The notes below the pieces were generated by a model. The model was not told the DNA's origin. It searched no databases and worked only from the letters and a program-made list of their open reading frames with translations. 64,000 bases of DNA from Nocardioides sp. (GTDB lineage: Bacteria > Actinomycetota > Actinomycetes > Propionibacteriales > Nocardioidaceae), in assembly GCA_020636915.1 (NCBI GenBank), contig JACJWV010000004.1, positions 186,001 through 250,000 of the forward strand, in the 5' to 3' direction. Below are positions 24,618-32,780 of this stretch, in pieces. The number at the start of each line of letters is the position of its first letter. The first letter of the stretch is position 1. A program made the position numbers and the translations under genes.

Positions 24618-24850
24618 GGGGTCACCTCCTGTGGGTCGTTCACTGCCCGGATCGCCGCGGCGTCCCGGGCCTCGTCGGGGGTGAGCCGGTGCAGGGCGAA
24701 GCCGGAGTGCACGAGCACCCAGTCCCCGGCCGCGACCGGCTCGGCCAGCGCCAGGAGCGAGATGCTCGATGTCGGCCGGCCCTCCCGTCGTACGACGGCG
24801 GTCCCCTCTCCGGTCACGGTCAGGACCTGTGCGAGCTCACCCAGGCACAT
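24614..24850 (-). CDS. hypC: HypC/HybG/HupF-family hydrogenase chaperone
   Basis: A 78-residue protein beginning MCLGELAQV. The N-terminal Cys2 is the defining residue of HypC proteins, which carry the Fe(CN)2CO unit with HypD and deliver it to the large-subunit precursor. The rest is the small OB-like barrel (SLLALAEPVAAGDWVLVHSG) with the usual C-terminal helix. The family motif is normally MCLGIP; here it is MCLGEL. It overlaps the protease gene upstream by 14 nt. HypA, B, D, E and F are not in the window. Confidence 0.9.
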   Translation of the reverse strand: MCLGELAQVLTVTGEGTAVVRREGRPTSSISLLALAEPVAAGDWVLVHSGFALHRLTPDEARDAAAIRAVNDPQEVTP

Positions 24851-25322
24851 CGACGCCCACCTCCCTCAGTGCGCTGCACACCCCGGCCACGGCGGCCGGA
24901 ACGGCTGCGGCGACGGCGGCGGACAGCGGCGCCCCGATGTCGAAGTCCGCACCGTCCACCCCGACGACCACCAACCGGGGCGGGAGCCGATGGAGCGCCC
25001 GACCCAGCTCGACGGCCGTGGCGAGACCGAACGCATGGGTTCCGCCGCGCCCGGTGGCGGTCCATCCGTCGGCCGGCGCCGGTGCCGCCCCGACGTCCCA
25101 TGCCCGCACCGTGCCGGGTGGGCTGCCCGACCGGACGGCGTCGACCACGACGGCCACGTCGTGCTCCGCGACGAGGTCGAGCAGCGCGGTCGGGTCCTCC
25201 TGCTCGACGACATGGACCCCCGGCAACGCCAGCGTGGCGACGGCTTCCGCGACCGCCGGTCCGATCCCGTCGTCGCCGCGGTCCCTGCTGCCGAGCCCCA
25301 CCACGAGGGCGGACGCGGTCAT
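24837..25322 (-). CDS. Hydrogenase maturation protease
   Basis: A 161-residue HyaD/HybD/HycI-family endopeptidase that trims the large-subunit C-terminus after nickel insertion. The N-terminal motif VVGLGSRDRGDDGIGPAVAE carries the first acidic nickel ligand (Asp about 17-18). VVVDAVRSG holds the second acidic residue and GTHAFGLA the His. ATG 25322 overlaps the large-subunit stop in an ATGA. Position directly behind the large subunit suggests it is specific for that enzyme. Confidence 0.9.
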   Translation of the reverse strand: MTASALVVGLGSRDRGDDGIGPAVAEAVATLALPGVHVVEQEDPTALLDLVAEHDVAVVVDAVRSGSPPGTVRAWDVGAAPAPADGWTATGRGGTHAFGLATAVELGRALHRLPPRLVVVGVDGADFDIGAPLSAAVAAAVPAAVAGVCSALREVGVDVPG

Positions 25323-26632
25323 CGCCGGTCCACCGTGAGGTCGAGGAAGTGGGTGGCGCAGGAGATGCACGGGTCGTAGTTGCGTATCGCCTGCTCGCAC
25401 CGGTGCTGCAGCGCGTGGTCGTCGAGGCCGGTCCAGCCCTCCACGAGCCTCCTCAGGTCGGCCTCCACGCCCGCCTGGTTCTGCGAGGTGGGGGGCACGA
25501 TCTGCGCGTCGCGGATCAGCCCGTCGGCATCGAGCACGTAGCGGTGGAAGAGCACGCCTCGTGGCGCCTCCGAAGCACCGAAGCCCTCACCCGCGCGCGG
25601 GGGTACGGCGACGCTCGGGGCCGCCCCGTCCGTCCAGCCGTCGACGATGCGCAGCACCTCGGACACCGCCTCCACGATCTCGACGGCCCGTACGACGATC
25701 GAGCGGAAGGGATTGCGACAGGTGTCCCCGAGTCCGGCGTCGGCGGCCGCCTGCCGCGCCAGGGGCGAGAGCCGGTCGTGGTTGAGTGTGTACCGGGCGA
25801 GCGGTCCCACGACGTACGGTCCGCGGTCGCCGCCGTCCAGCCGGGCGTGGAGCGCGTTCGAGTGGGCGACGTGCAGCTCCTCGACGTGCGTGGCGAAGTC
25901 GCGCACCTCGAACGACCGTCCGGAGGAGGTGACCACGCTGCCGACCTCGATGGGGTAGCCCTCGGGAGCACGCAGGGCGACGTACTCGTAGGGCTGCTCG
26001 AAGTCCGGGACGTCGAAGCCCGCCACGAGCCGGACGGTCTCGACGGCGTCCTCGAGCGCCCGGACGAGCGTGGGGCGCAGCGTCTGCAGCTCCACCGCGA
26101 GCGGCATCCGGTAGAAGCCGCCGACGCGCACGTTGACCGGGTGGATGGACCGTCCGCCGACCACCCGCATCAGGTCGTTGCCGGCCTTCTTCAGGCGCAG
26201 GCCCGTCTCGACCACGTCCGGGTGGTCGGCCGCCATCTCGATGGCGCCGTCGTAGCCGAGGAAGTCCGGTGCGTGCAGCAGGAAGACGTGCAGTGCGTGG
26301 CTCTCGATCCACTCGCCGCAGTAGAGCAGCCGCCGCATCAGGCGGACCTCCTCCGGGACCGCGACCCCGCAGGCGTCCTCGATCGCCCAGCAGGCGCTCG
26401 TCTGGTAGGCCACCGGGCAGATCCCGCAGATCCGCGCGGTGATGTCGGGCGGCTCGGTCCAGGCCCGGCCGCGGAGGAACGCCTCGTAGAAGCGCGGGGG
26501 CTCGTAGATCCGCAGCCGGACGTCGGTGACCCGGCCGTCGCGGAGCTCGATGTGCATCGCGCCCTCGCCCTCGACCCGGGCCAGGGTGCCGACCTGCATC
26601 ACGTGGCCACCGTCGGTGAGCTTGTGGTTCAC
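25319..26632 (-). CDS. [NiFe]-hydrogenase large (alpha) subunit, group 3b-like
   Basis: A 437-residue catalytic subunit. The nickel-binding L1 motif RICGIC has Cys 69 and 72. The L2 motif DPCISCATH has Cys 422 and 425, followed by a short C-terminal extension of about nine residues for the maturation protease. Start GTG 26632 follows AAGGGGGAG and overlaps the small-subunit stop (GTGA). With the beta, gamma and delta genes upstream it forms a bidirectional NAD(P)-linked hydrogenase (sulfhydrogenase type). Such enzymes evolve or consume H2 to balance pyridine nucleotides. Confidence 0.94.
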   Translation of the reverse strand: MNHKLTDGGHVMQVGTLARVEGEGAMHIELRDGRVTDVRLRIYEPPRFYEAFLRGRAWTEPPDITARICGICPVAYQTSACWAIEDACGVAVPEEVRLMRRLLYCGEWIESHALHVFLLHAPDFLGYDGAIEMAADHPDVVETGLRLKKAGNDLMRVVGGRSIHPVNVRVGGFYRMPLAVELQTLRPTLVRALEDAVETVRLVAGFDVPDFEQPYEYVALRAPEGYPIEVGSVVTSSGRSFEVRDFATHVEELHVAHSNALHARLDGGDRGPYVVGPLARYTLNHDRLSPLARQAAADAGLGDTCRNPFRSIVVRAVEIVEAVSEVLRIVDGWTDGAAPSVAVPPRAGEGFGASEAPRGVLFHRYVLDADGLIRDAQIVPPTSQNQAGVEADLRRLVEGWTGLDDHALQHRCEQAIRNYDPCISCATHFLDLTVDRR

Positions 26633-27435
26633 GGCTCCCCCTTCCTGCCCCGTCCGACACCAGCGCCGGCCTCGTGGCGGACGCTCTCGCGACGGAAGGC
26701 CTCCGCGCCCGCGTTGAACGTCCGGAAGACGCGGAGCACCTCGTCCTCTGCCATGCCGTCGCGCCGCAGCCGGGCCGCGATCGACGCGGTGTTGGGCGTG
26801 TCCTGGGGGCCGAAGCATCCGTAGCAGCCACGCTCGTACGCCGGGCAGAGCGCGCCGCAGCCCGCCTGGGTGACGGGGCCGAGGCAGGGCGTGCCGTGGG
26901 CGACCGTGACGCACACGGTGCCGCGCCGCTTGCACTCGAAGCAGACGCTGTGCCGGGGGATCCGCGGGGCGCGACCCTGGATCTCGGCCGACAGCACCTC
27001 GAGCAGCTGACCCCGGTCGATCGGGCAGCCGCGCAGCTCGAAGTCGACCGGGACGTGGGCGGCGACCGGTGTCGACTGGCCCAGCGTCTCGACGTACTCG
27101 GGGTGGGCGTAGACGATCGAGCGGAACTCGTCGACGTCGGCGAAGTCGCGCAGCGCCTGGATGCCTCCGGCGGTGGCACAGGCACCGATCGTCACGAGCC
27201 GGCGCGACGCCCGCCGGACCTGCTCGATCCGCTCGAGGTCGCCGGGCGTGGTGATCGAGCCCTCCACCAGGGAGAGGTCGTAGGGGCCCTCGACCACGGC
27301 GCGCGTCGCCTCGGGGAAGTAGGCGATCTCGACCTCGCCGGCGAGGGGGATCAGCTCGTCCTCGCAGTTGAGCAGGGTCAGCTGGCACCCGTCGCACGAG
27401 GCGAACTTCCAGACGGCGAGCTTCGGACGCGACAC
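26629..27435 (-). CDS. [NiFe]-hydrogenase small (delta) subunit
   Basis: A 268-residue subunit of the NADH:ubiquinone oxidoreductase 20-kDa family. The proximal cluster ligands begin with CDGCQLTLLNC (Cys 14, 17) and continue in IGACATAGG and ELRGCPID. A Cys-rich C-terminal part (CFECKRRGTVC, then CGALCPAYERGCYGCFGP) can hold two further [4Fe-4S] clusters, as in group 3 enzymes. GTG 27435 is 2 nt after the preceding stop. It passes electrons between the NiFe site and the flavin subunit. Confidence 0.93.
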   Translation of the reverse strand: MSRPKLAVWKFASCDGCQLTLLNCEDELIPLAGEVEIAYFPEATRAVVEGPYDLSLVEGSITTPGDLERIEQVRRASRRLVTIGACATAGGIQALRDFADVDEFRSIVYAHPEYVETLGQSTPVAAHVPVDFELRGCPIDRGQLLEVLSAEIQGRAPRIPRHSVCFECKRRGTVCVTVAHGTPCLGPVTQAGCGALCPAYERGCYGCFGPQDTPNTASIAARLRRDGMAEDEVLRVFRTFNAGAEAFRRESVRHEAGAGVGRGRKGEP

Positions 27436-27437
27436 GA

Positions 27438-28295
27438 CTAGAGCTCCGCCCGCGAGATCAGCGGTTCGAGCGCGTCGTACGGCAGCACCGGACCGTCGAC
27501 GCAGACGAAGTACTCGCGCAGCTGGCAGTGGCCGCAGAGACCCACGCCGCACTGCATGTTGCGCTCCATCGAGAGCCGGACCCGGTCCTTGCGCACGCCA
27601 CGGTCGAGCAGCGCGAGCGCCGAGTAGCGCATCATCACCTCGGGGCCGCAGACGAGTCCGAGCGTGCGGGCACCGTCGAACCGCGCCCGGGCGACCAGCT
27701 CGGTCACCACACCGACCCGGCCGCGCCAGGCGTGCTGTCCGTGGTCGACGGTGACCTGGACCTCGACGTCGTGCTCCCCTGCCCAACGCTGGAGGTCGTC
27801 GGCGTAGAGCAGGTCGTCGGGCGTGCGGGCGCCGTACAGCACGGCGACGTGGGCGTAGTCGGCGCGCGCAGCGCACACCTCCCGGATCGCGGGGCGCAAC
27901 GGCGCCAGGCCGATCCCGCCGGCGACGAAGACGACGTCGCCGCCCCGTCCGTCCCCGACCGACCAGCCGGTGCCGAAGGGTCCGCGGACCCCGAGCACCG
28001 TGCCCGGCGAGGCGCCGGCCAGCGCCCGCGACACCGGGCCGACGGCCCGGATCGTGTGCACGAGCGGGTCCGGCGCCGTCGGGTCGCCACTGATCGAGAT
28101 CGGCACCTCCCCGACCCCGAAGGCCAGCAGCATCGTGAACTGGCCCGCGTCGAACGCCAGGGGACCACCGTCGACCGGGGACAGCTCGAGCGTGCGGGTG
28201 TCGCGGGTGTCGGGCCGCGACGACCGGACGACGAACCGGCGCGGGACCATCGCGGATCGGAACGGCCGGGCAGCCGTCGGGGATGCCGTCGTCAC
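27438..28295 (-). CDS. Hydrogenase gamma subunit (FAD/NAD(P)-binding, 2Fe-2S)
   Basis: A 285-residue ferredoxin-NADP-reductase-like protein. The N-terminal FAD barrel includes FDAGQFTMLLAFGVGEVPIS. The nucleotide domain has VFVAGGIGLAPLRPAIREV and LVCGPEVMMRYSALALLDRG. A C-terminal [2Fe-2S] site is formed by NMQCGVGLCGHCQLREYFVC. This is the diaphorase of group 3b hydrogenases, linking H2 to NAD(P)H. GTG 28295 overlaps the upstream stop in GTGA. Confidence 0.92.
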   Translation of the reverse strand: MTTASPTAARPFRSAMVPRRFVVRSSRPDTRDTRTLELSPVDGGPLAFDAGQFTMLLAFGVGEVPISISGDPTAPDPLVHTIRAVGPVSRALAGASPGTVLGVRGPFGTGWSVGDGRGGDVVFVAGGIGLAPLRPAIREVCAARADYAHVAVLYGARTPDDLLYADDLQRWAGEHDVEVQVTVDHGQHAWRGRVGVVTELVARARFDGARTLGLVCGPEVMMRYSALALLDRGVRKDRVRLSMERNMQCGVGLCGHCQLREYFVCVDGPVLPYDALEPLISRAEL

Positions 28296-28750
28296 GTCGG
28301 AGCCCCGTAGAGGTCGAGCAGCCGCACGCGGGCCGAGCGCAGCCGCTCGGACATCGCCTGCACGACGCGCTGGAGGAGCGCATACCCCAGCTCGGGGTCC
28401 GCCTCGCACTTCTGCCGCAGGCACGCGCCATCGAACCTGACCGCGCTGGTCTCGTCGGTGGCGCGGGCGTCGAAGGTCCAGCGGTACGGCGGCACGAGCC
28501 ACGACCAGCCCAGCACGTCGTCCTCGTGGACGGTGTCCAGCACGACCGACCCGGTCGGCGTCCGCGTCGAGATGACGATGCGGCCCTTGCGGACCACGTA
28601 GAAGGTGTCGGCCGGCTCCCCCTCGTGGAAGAGCTGCTGACCCGCGCGGAAGTGGGCGTTCACCGCGCACCCGGTCACGAGCTCGATCCACCGGTCGTCG
28701 AGCCCGGCGAAGAACGGGTGGGCGGGCAGGTACTCGGGGATGCTCCTCAT
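28292..28750 (-). CDS. Cyclic-nucleotide-binding-domain protein without HTH, hydrogenase operon
   Basis: A 152-residue CRP-type sensor domain. The beta-barrel contains FRAGQQLFHEGEPADTFYVV and TVHEDDVLGWSWLVPPYRWT, followed by a C-helix. No helix-turn-helix follows, so it is unlikely to bind DNA by itself. Similar single-domain proteins occur inside actinobacterial group 3b hydrogenase operons. It may sense a nucleotide or redox signal and act on the complex. ATG 28750 and the upstream stop overlap as ATGA; the downstream junction is GTGA. Confidence 0.85.
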   Translation of the reverse strand: MRSIPEYLPAHPFFAGLDDRWIELVTGCAVNAHFRAGQQLFHEGEPADTFYVVRKGRIVISTRTPTGSVVLDTVHEDDVLGWSWLVPPYRWTFDARATDETSAVRFDGACLRQKCEADPELGYALLQRVVQAMSERLRSARVRLLDLYGAPT

Positions 28751-29913
28751 GGCAGCGCCTCCTGCTCGGCGGCCTCGCGCCGGAGGACCGCCGCCTCGTG
28801 GGTGATGTCGATGGCGGCCGGGCACCAGGTGATGCAGCGGCCGCAGCCCACGCAGCCCGACATGCCGAACTGGTCGATCCACGCCGCGAGCTTGTGGGTC
28901 ATCCACTGCCGGTAGCGGGAACCGGTCGAGGCGCGGACCCGACCGCCGTGGAGCAGGGAGAAGTCGGCGTCGAAGCACGAGTCCCACACGCGGTTGCGCC
29001 CGGCCAGCGACCCGGTGAGGTCCGTGACGTCCTCGACGTCGGTGCAGAAGCAGGTGGGGCAGACGGCCGTGCAGTTCGCGCAGGCCAGGCAGCGGGTCGC
29101 GACGTCGTCCCAGACCGGGCTCTCCGCAGCGGCGTAGAGCAGCTCCTTGAGCCCGTCGGTCTCCAGCTCCCGGCCCATCCGGCGCGCGGCCCGGTCGGCC
29201 ACACCGTCAGCTGCCTCGAGGTCGGCGGCTGTCGCGGACGTCGAACCGATGTCGCCCAGCACCTCCGCGCCGCGGTCGCTGGTCACCTCGACCAGGAACC
29301 GGTGCGCCCCGGGCTCGAGCAGCTCGGTGAGCGCCAGGTCGTACGGCGCTCCGCGCCCGGGCCCGGGTCGCGGGCCCGTGCCGGTCGACACGCAGAAGCA
29401 CGTGCCACCCGGGTCCGAGCAGGTGACCGCGACCACGAAGGCGGCGGCCCGACGCGCGGCGTACGCCGCGTCCGGGCGCCGGCCGGTGAGCACGGTGTCC
29501 TGGATGCCGATCGCCGCGAGGTCGCAGGAGCGCACGCCGAGCAGGGCGTACGGCGCGTCCGCGCCCGGCTGGTCGTCCCGCCGGTCGTCCTGCAGGTCCT
29601 CGGCCTCGACGGTGAACCCGTCCGGGGTCCGGCGGCCCCGCCAGAGGACCTCCTCGGTGGGGAAGAAGACCGGCTTGGCCGACTGGGCGCCGGACGCGAA
29701 GCCGAAGAGCGCGTCGTCCCCACGGCCGCGCAGCCGGTAGCGGCCCGCCTCCTGGTCGTCACCCCAGCCCCGAGGGAGCTGCTCGACGGAGGTGATCGGG
29801 GCGTTGACGATCGCCCCGGACCGGACGGTCGGACCGACGACCGTGTAGCCGCGGGCGAGGAGCGCGTCGACGAGGGCCTGCACGCCGGCGGTGTCGATGA
29901 CTCGGGGTTCCAT
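28747..29913 (-). CDS. Hydrogenase beta subunit (4Fe-4S dicluster)
   Basis: A 388-residue iron-sulfur protein and first gene of the operon. Two C-terminal ferredoxin-type motifs are visible: CLACANCTAVCP (about 270-285) and CVGCGRCITWCP (about 350-362). Additional cysteines occur in CSDPGGTCFC and PTCFCTDVEDV. This is the HydB/HyhB type subunit shared with anaerobic sulfite reductase A. ATG 29913 lies 63 nt downstream of a DosR-like box. Confidence 0.92.
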   Translation of the reverse strand: MEPRVIDTAGVQALVDALLARGYTVVGPTVRSGAIVNAPITSVEQLPRGWGDDQEAGRYRLRGRGDDALFGFASGAQSAKPVFFPTEEVLWRGRRTPDGFTVEAEDLQDDRRDDQPGADAPYALLGVRSCDLAAIGIQDTVLTGRRPDAAYAARRAAAFVVAVTCSDPGGTCFCVSTGTGPRPGPGRGAPYDLALTELLEPGAHRFLVEVTSDRGAEVLGDIGSTSATAADLEAADGVADRAARRMGRELETDGLKELLYAAAESPVWDDVATRCLACANCTAVCPTCFCTDVEDVTDLTGSLAGRNRVWDSCFDADFSLLHGGRVRASTGSRYRQWMTHKLAAWIDQFGMSGCVGCGRCITWCPAAIDITHEAAVLRREAAEQEALP

Positions 29914-29975
29914 CGGCTGCCTCCTGCGGACCGGCGACCTCCCTCAGCATCTCGCCGGCGGTGGACAGCCGGGTA

Positions 29976-29989
29976 GGGCCCGAAGTCCC
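29976..29989 (-). promoter_or_regulatory. DosR/DevR-like box upstream of hydrogenase operon
   Basis: On the minus strand the sequence is GGGACTTCGGGCCC, a full match to the pattern GGGACTT-NN-GKCCC and the best site in the window. It ends 62 nt before the start of the beta-subunit gene, a suitable distance for activation of its promoter. Confidence 0.55.
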
Positions 29990-30012
29990 CCGCCGAGGGC
30001 CGCTGGTCGGGC

Positions 30013-31710
30013 TCAGCCGGCCGCGGCGGTCGCCCGCGGCCGGCGGCGCACCGGCCGGAGGATCGCCGACCCGGGCTTCGACGCGAGGAGCGGGTCGAAG
30101 TCGTCGGTGAGCGGCGTCAGGCGGGTCTCGTCCACGAAGACGGCGCCGTCGCGGACCTCCTGGACGAGGTCGCGGCCCAGGACGGCGCCGGCCGTGCCCA
30201 TGCCGCCCCAGATGGTGGCGTTGATGCCGAACATGTGCTCGGTGCTGCCCCCGGCGAGGAACAGGCCCGGGACGTGGGTCCGGACCCGCGGCCGGAACGG
30301 GCCGAGGTTCCTCAGGAGCGGGGCGATGCCGTAGCAGGACCCGTCGGTGCTGAGCGTGAAGCGCTCCTGGGTGATCGGGGTCGACGCCTCGCAGAAGACC
30401 ATCCGCTCCCGGATGTCGGGGATCAGCAGCTCGGCGGTGTCGAGGACCCGCTGGGTCAGCTCCTCCTTGAGCCGGAGGTAGTGCTCGTCGCGGTGGTAGC
30501 GGACGCCGTCGGCGGGCCCGGCGCCGACGTTCCAGAAGGCGTGCTCCTTCGGCGCCCAGCTGACGAGCTCCAGCGTCGAGTAGCCGGGAGGAGCCGAGTG
30601 CGTCCCCTCGGGGTCCTTGGCGGTGGGGCAGCTGATCCCCACCGGCATGCGCTCGGGACAGCGGCCCGCGGCGACCTCGCGGTAGTACCCGTCGACGTCG
30701 TTGGTCGGCCACACCCAGGCCAGCGGCGGCGTCCCGCGCTCCCGCAGGTCCACGTCGAGGGCGACGTACACCGCGAACATCGGCAGCGTCATCTCCAGGC
30801 CGGCCAGCCTGCGTCGCAACCGCCGGGTCAGGTGCTCGTCGCCGACCAGCTCCGTCCACGTCCTCTTGAAGTCGGCCGCCGAGACGACGACCCCGGCGCG
30901 GATCTCCTCGCCGCCGCGGAGGCGGACACCGACCGCGCGCCCGTCCTCGATCACGATCTGCTCGACCCGGGCCTTGGTCCGGACGCGCCCGCCGTAGGAC
31001 TGCACGACGTCGGTGAGATGGGCGCCGATCACCTGGCCGCCACCGCGCGGGTAGTAGGCCCCGGCCTGGAGGTAGTGGTGCAGGAAGCCGGCGTGCATCG
31101 CGGTGGGCGTGCGGTGCGGGGGCCAGGTGTAGTCGCCGTTCTCCGCCAGGATCACCGCCTGCGCGTCGGCGCTCAGGCCGCAGGCGGCCATCAGCGTCGT
31201 GATCGGCCGCACTCCCCATCGCAGGAGGGTGAAGGGGCGCAGGCGCGGCCGCTCACCGGCGGCGATGGTGCGCATCACACCGACGCACCGTCGCAGGCCG
31301 GGCTCCTCCTCGGGGAACGCCGCGACCAGGCGCTCGAGATAGGTGTCCCACCCGGTCGGCGTCTGGAACGTGGTCCCCGGCACCATGATCTGGCAGTGGC
31401 CCTCCGGACGCTGGCGCAGCCAGTTGATGCGCTCGGTCAGCGCGAGCCCGGACAGCGCGGTCTGCATCCGGCCACCCGGGCCGCACTCTCCGACGTAGTG
31501 GGTGCCGACGTCGAACTCGAACTTGTTGCCGGCACGCCGGAAGACCTGGGTGCTGCCGCCCACCACCTGGTTGGCCTCGAGCACCAGCACCCGCTTGCCG
31601 TTGGCCGCGAGGTAGGCCGCGCACGTGAGACCTCCCGGGCCGGCCCCGATCACCACGACGTCCCAGGAGGGATCGCTGACGGCGGCGGCTGACACGTGGT
31701 CGTCGTTCAC
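30013..31710 (-). CDS. Phytoene-desaturase/carotenoid-isomerase-like FAD oxidoreductase
   Basis: A 565-residue flavoprotein. The N-terminal dinucleotide fold is DVVVIGAGPGGLTCAAYLAA followed by LVLEANQVVGGSTQVF. The C-terminal FAD signature is VPGLFLAGGSTEHMFGINAT. Overall organisation matches CrtI/CrtISO and retinol-saturase-type oxidoreductases, which desaturate or saturate polyenes. No other carotenoid genes are nearby, so the substrate is open. It is divergent from the patatin gene, sharing a 160-nt promoter region with DosR-like boxes. Confidence 0.82.
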   Translation of the reverse strand: MNDDHVSAAAVSDPSWDVVVIGAGPGGLTCAAYLAANGKRVLVLEANQVVGGSTQVFRRAGNKFEFDVGTHYVGECGPGGRMQTALSGLALTERINWLRQRPEGHCQIMVPGTTFQTPTGWDTYLERLVAAFPEEEPGLRRCVGVMRTIAAGERPRLRPFTLLRWGVRPITTLMAACGLSADAQAVILAENGDYTWPPHRTPTAMHAGFLHHYLQAGAYYPRGGGQVIGAHLTDVVQSYGGRVRTKARVEQIVIEDGRAVGVRLRGGEEIRAGVVVSAADFKRTWTELVGDEHLTRRLRRRLAGLEMTLPMFAVYVALDVDLRERGTPPLAWVWPTNDVDGYYREVAAGRCPERMPVGISCPTAKDPEGTHSAPPGYSTLELVSWAPKEHAFWNVGAGPADGVRYHRDEHYLRLKEELTQRVLDTAELLIPDIRERMVFCEASTPITQERFTLSTDGSCYGIAPLLRNLGPFRPRVRTHVPGLFLAGGSTEHMFGINATIWGGMGTAGAVLGRDLVQEVRDGAVFVDETRLTPLTDDFDPLLASKPGSAILRPVRRRPRATAAAG

Positions 31711-31772
31711 GCTCCCACCCTAGGGCCGCCTCGTCCGCGAGGAAGCGGTGCGCCAGACCGCCTGGGTGGCCC

Positions 31773-31809
31773 GGGACCAATGGCGCACGCCGACCGGGGA
31801 TTCCGGCCC
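31773..31809 (+). promoter_or_regulatory. Two DosR-like boxes in flavoprotein/patatin divergent promoter
   Basis: GGGACCAATGGCGC (31773-31786, one mismatch) and GGGGATTCCGGCCC (31796-31809, two mismatches) lie with centres 23 bp apart. They are 62-98 bp before the patatin start. The 31711-31870 gap contains no gene. Tandem spacing by about two helical turns is typical of response-regulator sites. Confidence 0.42.
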
Positions 31810-31870
31810 TGCTGACGGCGTCCAGGCTCCCCGCACGCTGAGGGTGGACCTATCAGCGGAGGAGGGTGTG

Positions 31871-32695
31871 ATGGCGCAGCGTCACTCGCGAGCGGGCAAC
31901 GTCGACGTCGACGGCCACCCCGCCGTGCTCGAGCAGCGGCACCCGCTCGCGATGGTGTACGGCGGCGGCGGGGTCGTCGGCATCGCCTACACCGCCGGCG
32001 TCGCGGCCGGCCTGGCCAGCACGGGGATCCCCGTCGGGGAGGCGCCGTCCCTCGGCACGTCGGCCGGGTCCTGGACCGCCTCGGCGATCGCCCTCGGCCT
32101 GACCTACGACGACCTGGCCGAGCTCCCGGTGCCCTCGGTGCCCAATGCGCGCTCGGGAGTGCTCGCCCGCATCGCCCGCATGGTCTTCGGCGAGTCCACG
32201 CACCACCAGGTCTCGGTCTCGGCCGTGACCGTCCGGGGCCGGCGCCGGCACATCCTCGACGGCGGCGTCTACGCGCTGGCGGACCTCGTCGCCGCATCCT
32301 CGGCCGTCCCCGGCCTGCTGCCGCCGCACCGCATCGACGGGCGCCTGTACGTCGACGGCGGGATGTGGTCGGTCACCTCGGTCGACGCGGCGGACGAGGC
32401 GGACCGGGTCATCGTCGTCGCGCCACTGGCCGGTCGCGTCATGGGCCCGATGGGTCGCGTCGCCGGCGCCCTGCTGGACCGGGAGCTCGGCCGCTGGCGG
32501 GCGTGCCACCCGGAGGCGGACATCCACATGATCCGGCCGAACCGCGAGATGGCGAAGATCGTCGGCGTGCGCCCGCTGGCGCTCTTCGACTCCGAGCGCG
32601 CGCGTGCCGTCTACCCGCTCGCCTACGACCAGGGCGTCCGGTGGGGCGAGGACATCCAGTCCGCCGCGCCGGCCCGCCACCAGACGGCGGGCTGA
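31871..32695 (+). CDS. Patatin-like phospholipase family protein
   Basis: A 274-residue serine lipid acyl hydrolase. The oxyanion-hole glycines are in VYGGGGVVGIAYTAG (about 29-43), the nucleophile in GTSAGS (Ser about 64), and the catalytic Asp in YVDGGMW (about 162), completing the Ser-Asp dyad. ATG 31871 follows GGAGGAGGG. There is no signal peptide, so it is cytoplasmic. It may remodel membrane lipids or mobilise storage lipid. Confidence 0.9.
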   Translation: MAQRHSRAGNVDVDGHPAVLEQRHPLAMVYGGGGVVGIAYTAGVAAGLASTGIPVGEAPSLGTSAGSWTASAIALGLTYDDLAELPVPSVPNARSGVLARIARMVFGESTHHQVSVSAVTVRGRRRHILDGGVYALADLVAASSAVPGLLPPHRIDGRLYVDGGMWSVTSVDAADEADRVIVVAPLAGRVMGPMGRVAGALLDRELGRWRACHPEADIHMIRPNREMAKIVGVRPLALFDSERARAVYPLAYDQGVRWGEDIQSAAPARHQTAG

Positions 32696-32780
32696 ACCGG
32701 GCCGGCAGGTCCGTGGTTCCCCGGCGCCGGCGTGCGGACGTCACTAACGTGCGACAGACAGGCGGCGAAGGTGGACCGGC

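Noticed and set aside
32708..32721. DosR-like box upstream of the SulP transporter
   Set aside because: GGTCCGTGGTTCCC reaches only about 11 of 14 matches on its reverse strand, within chance for this GC content.
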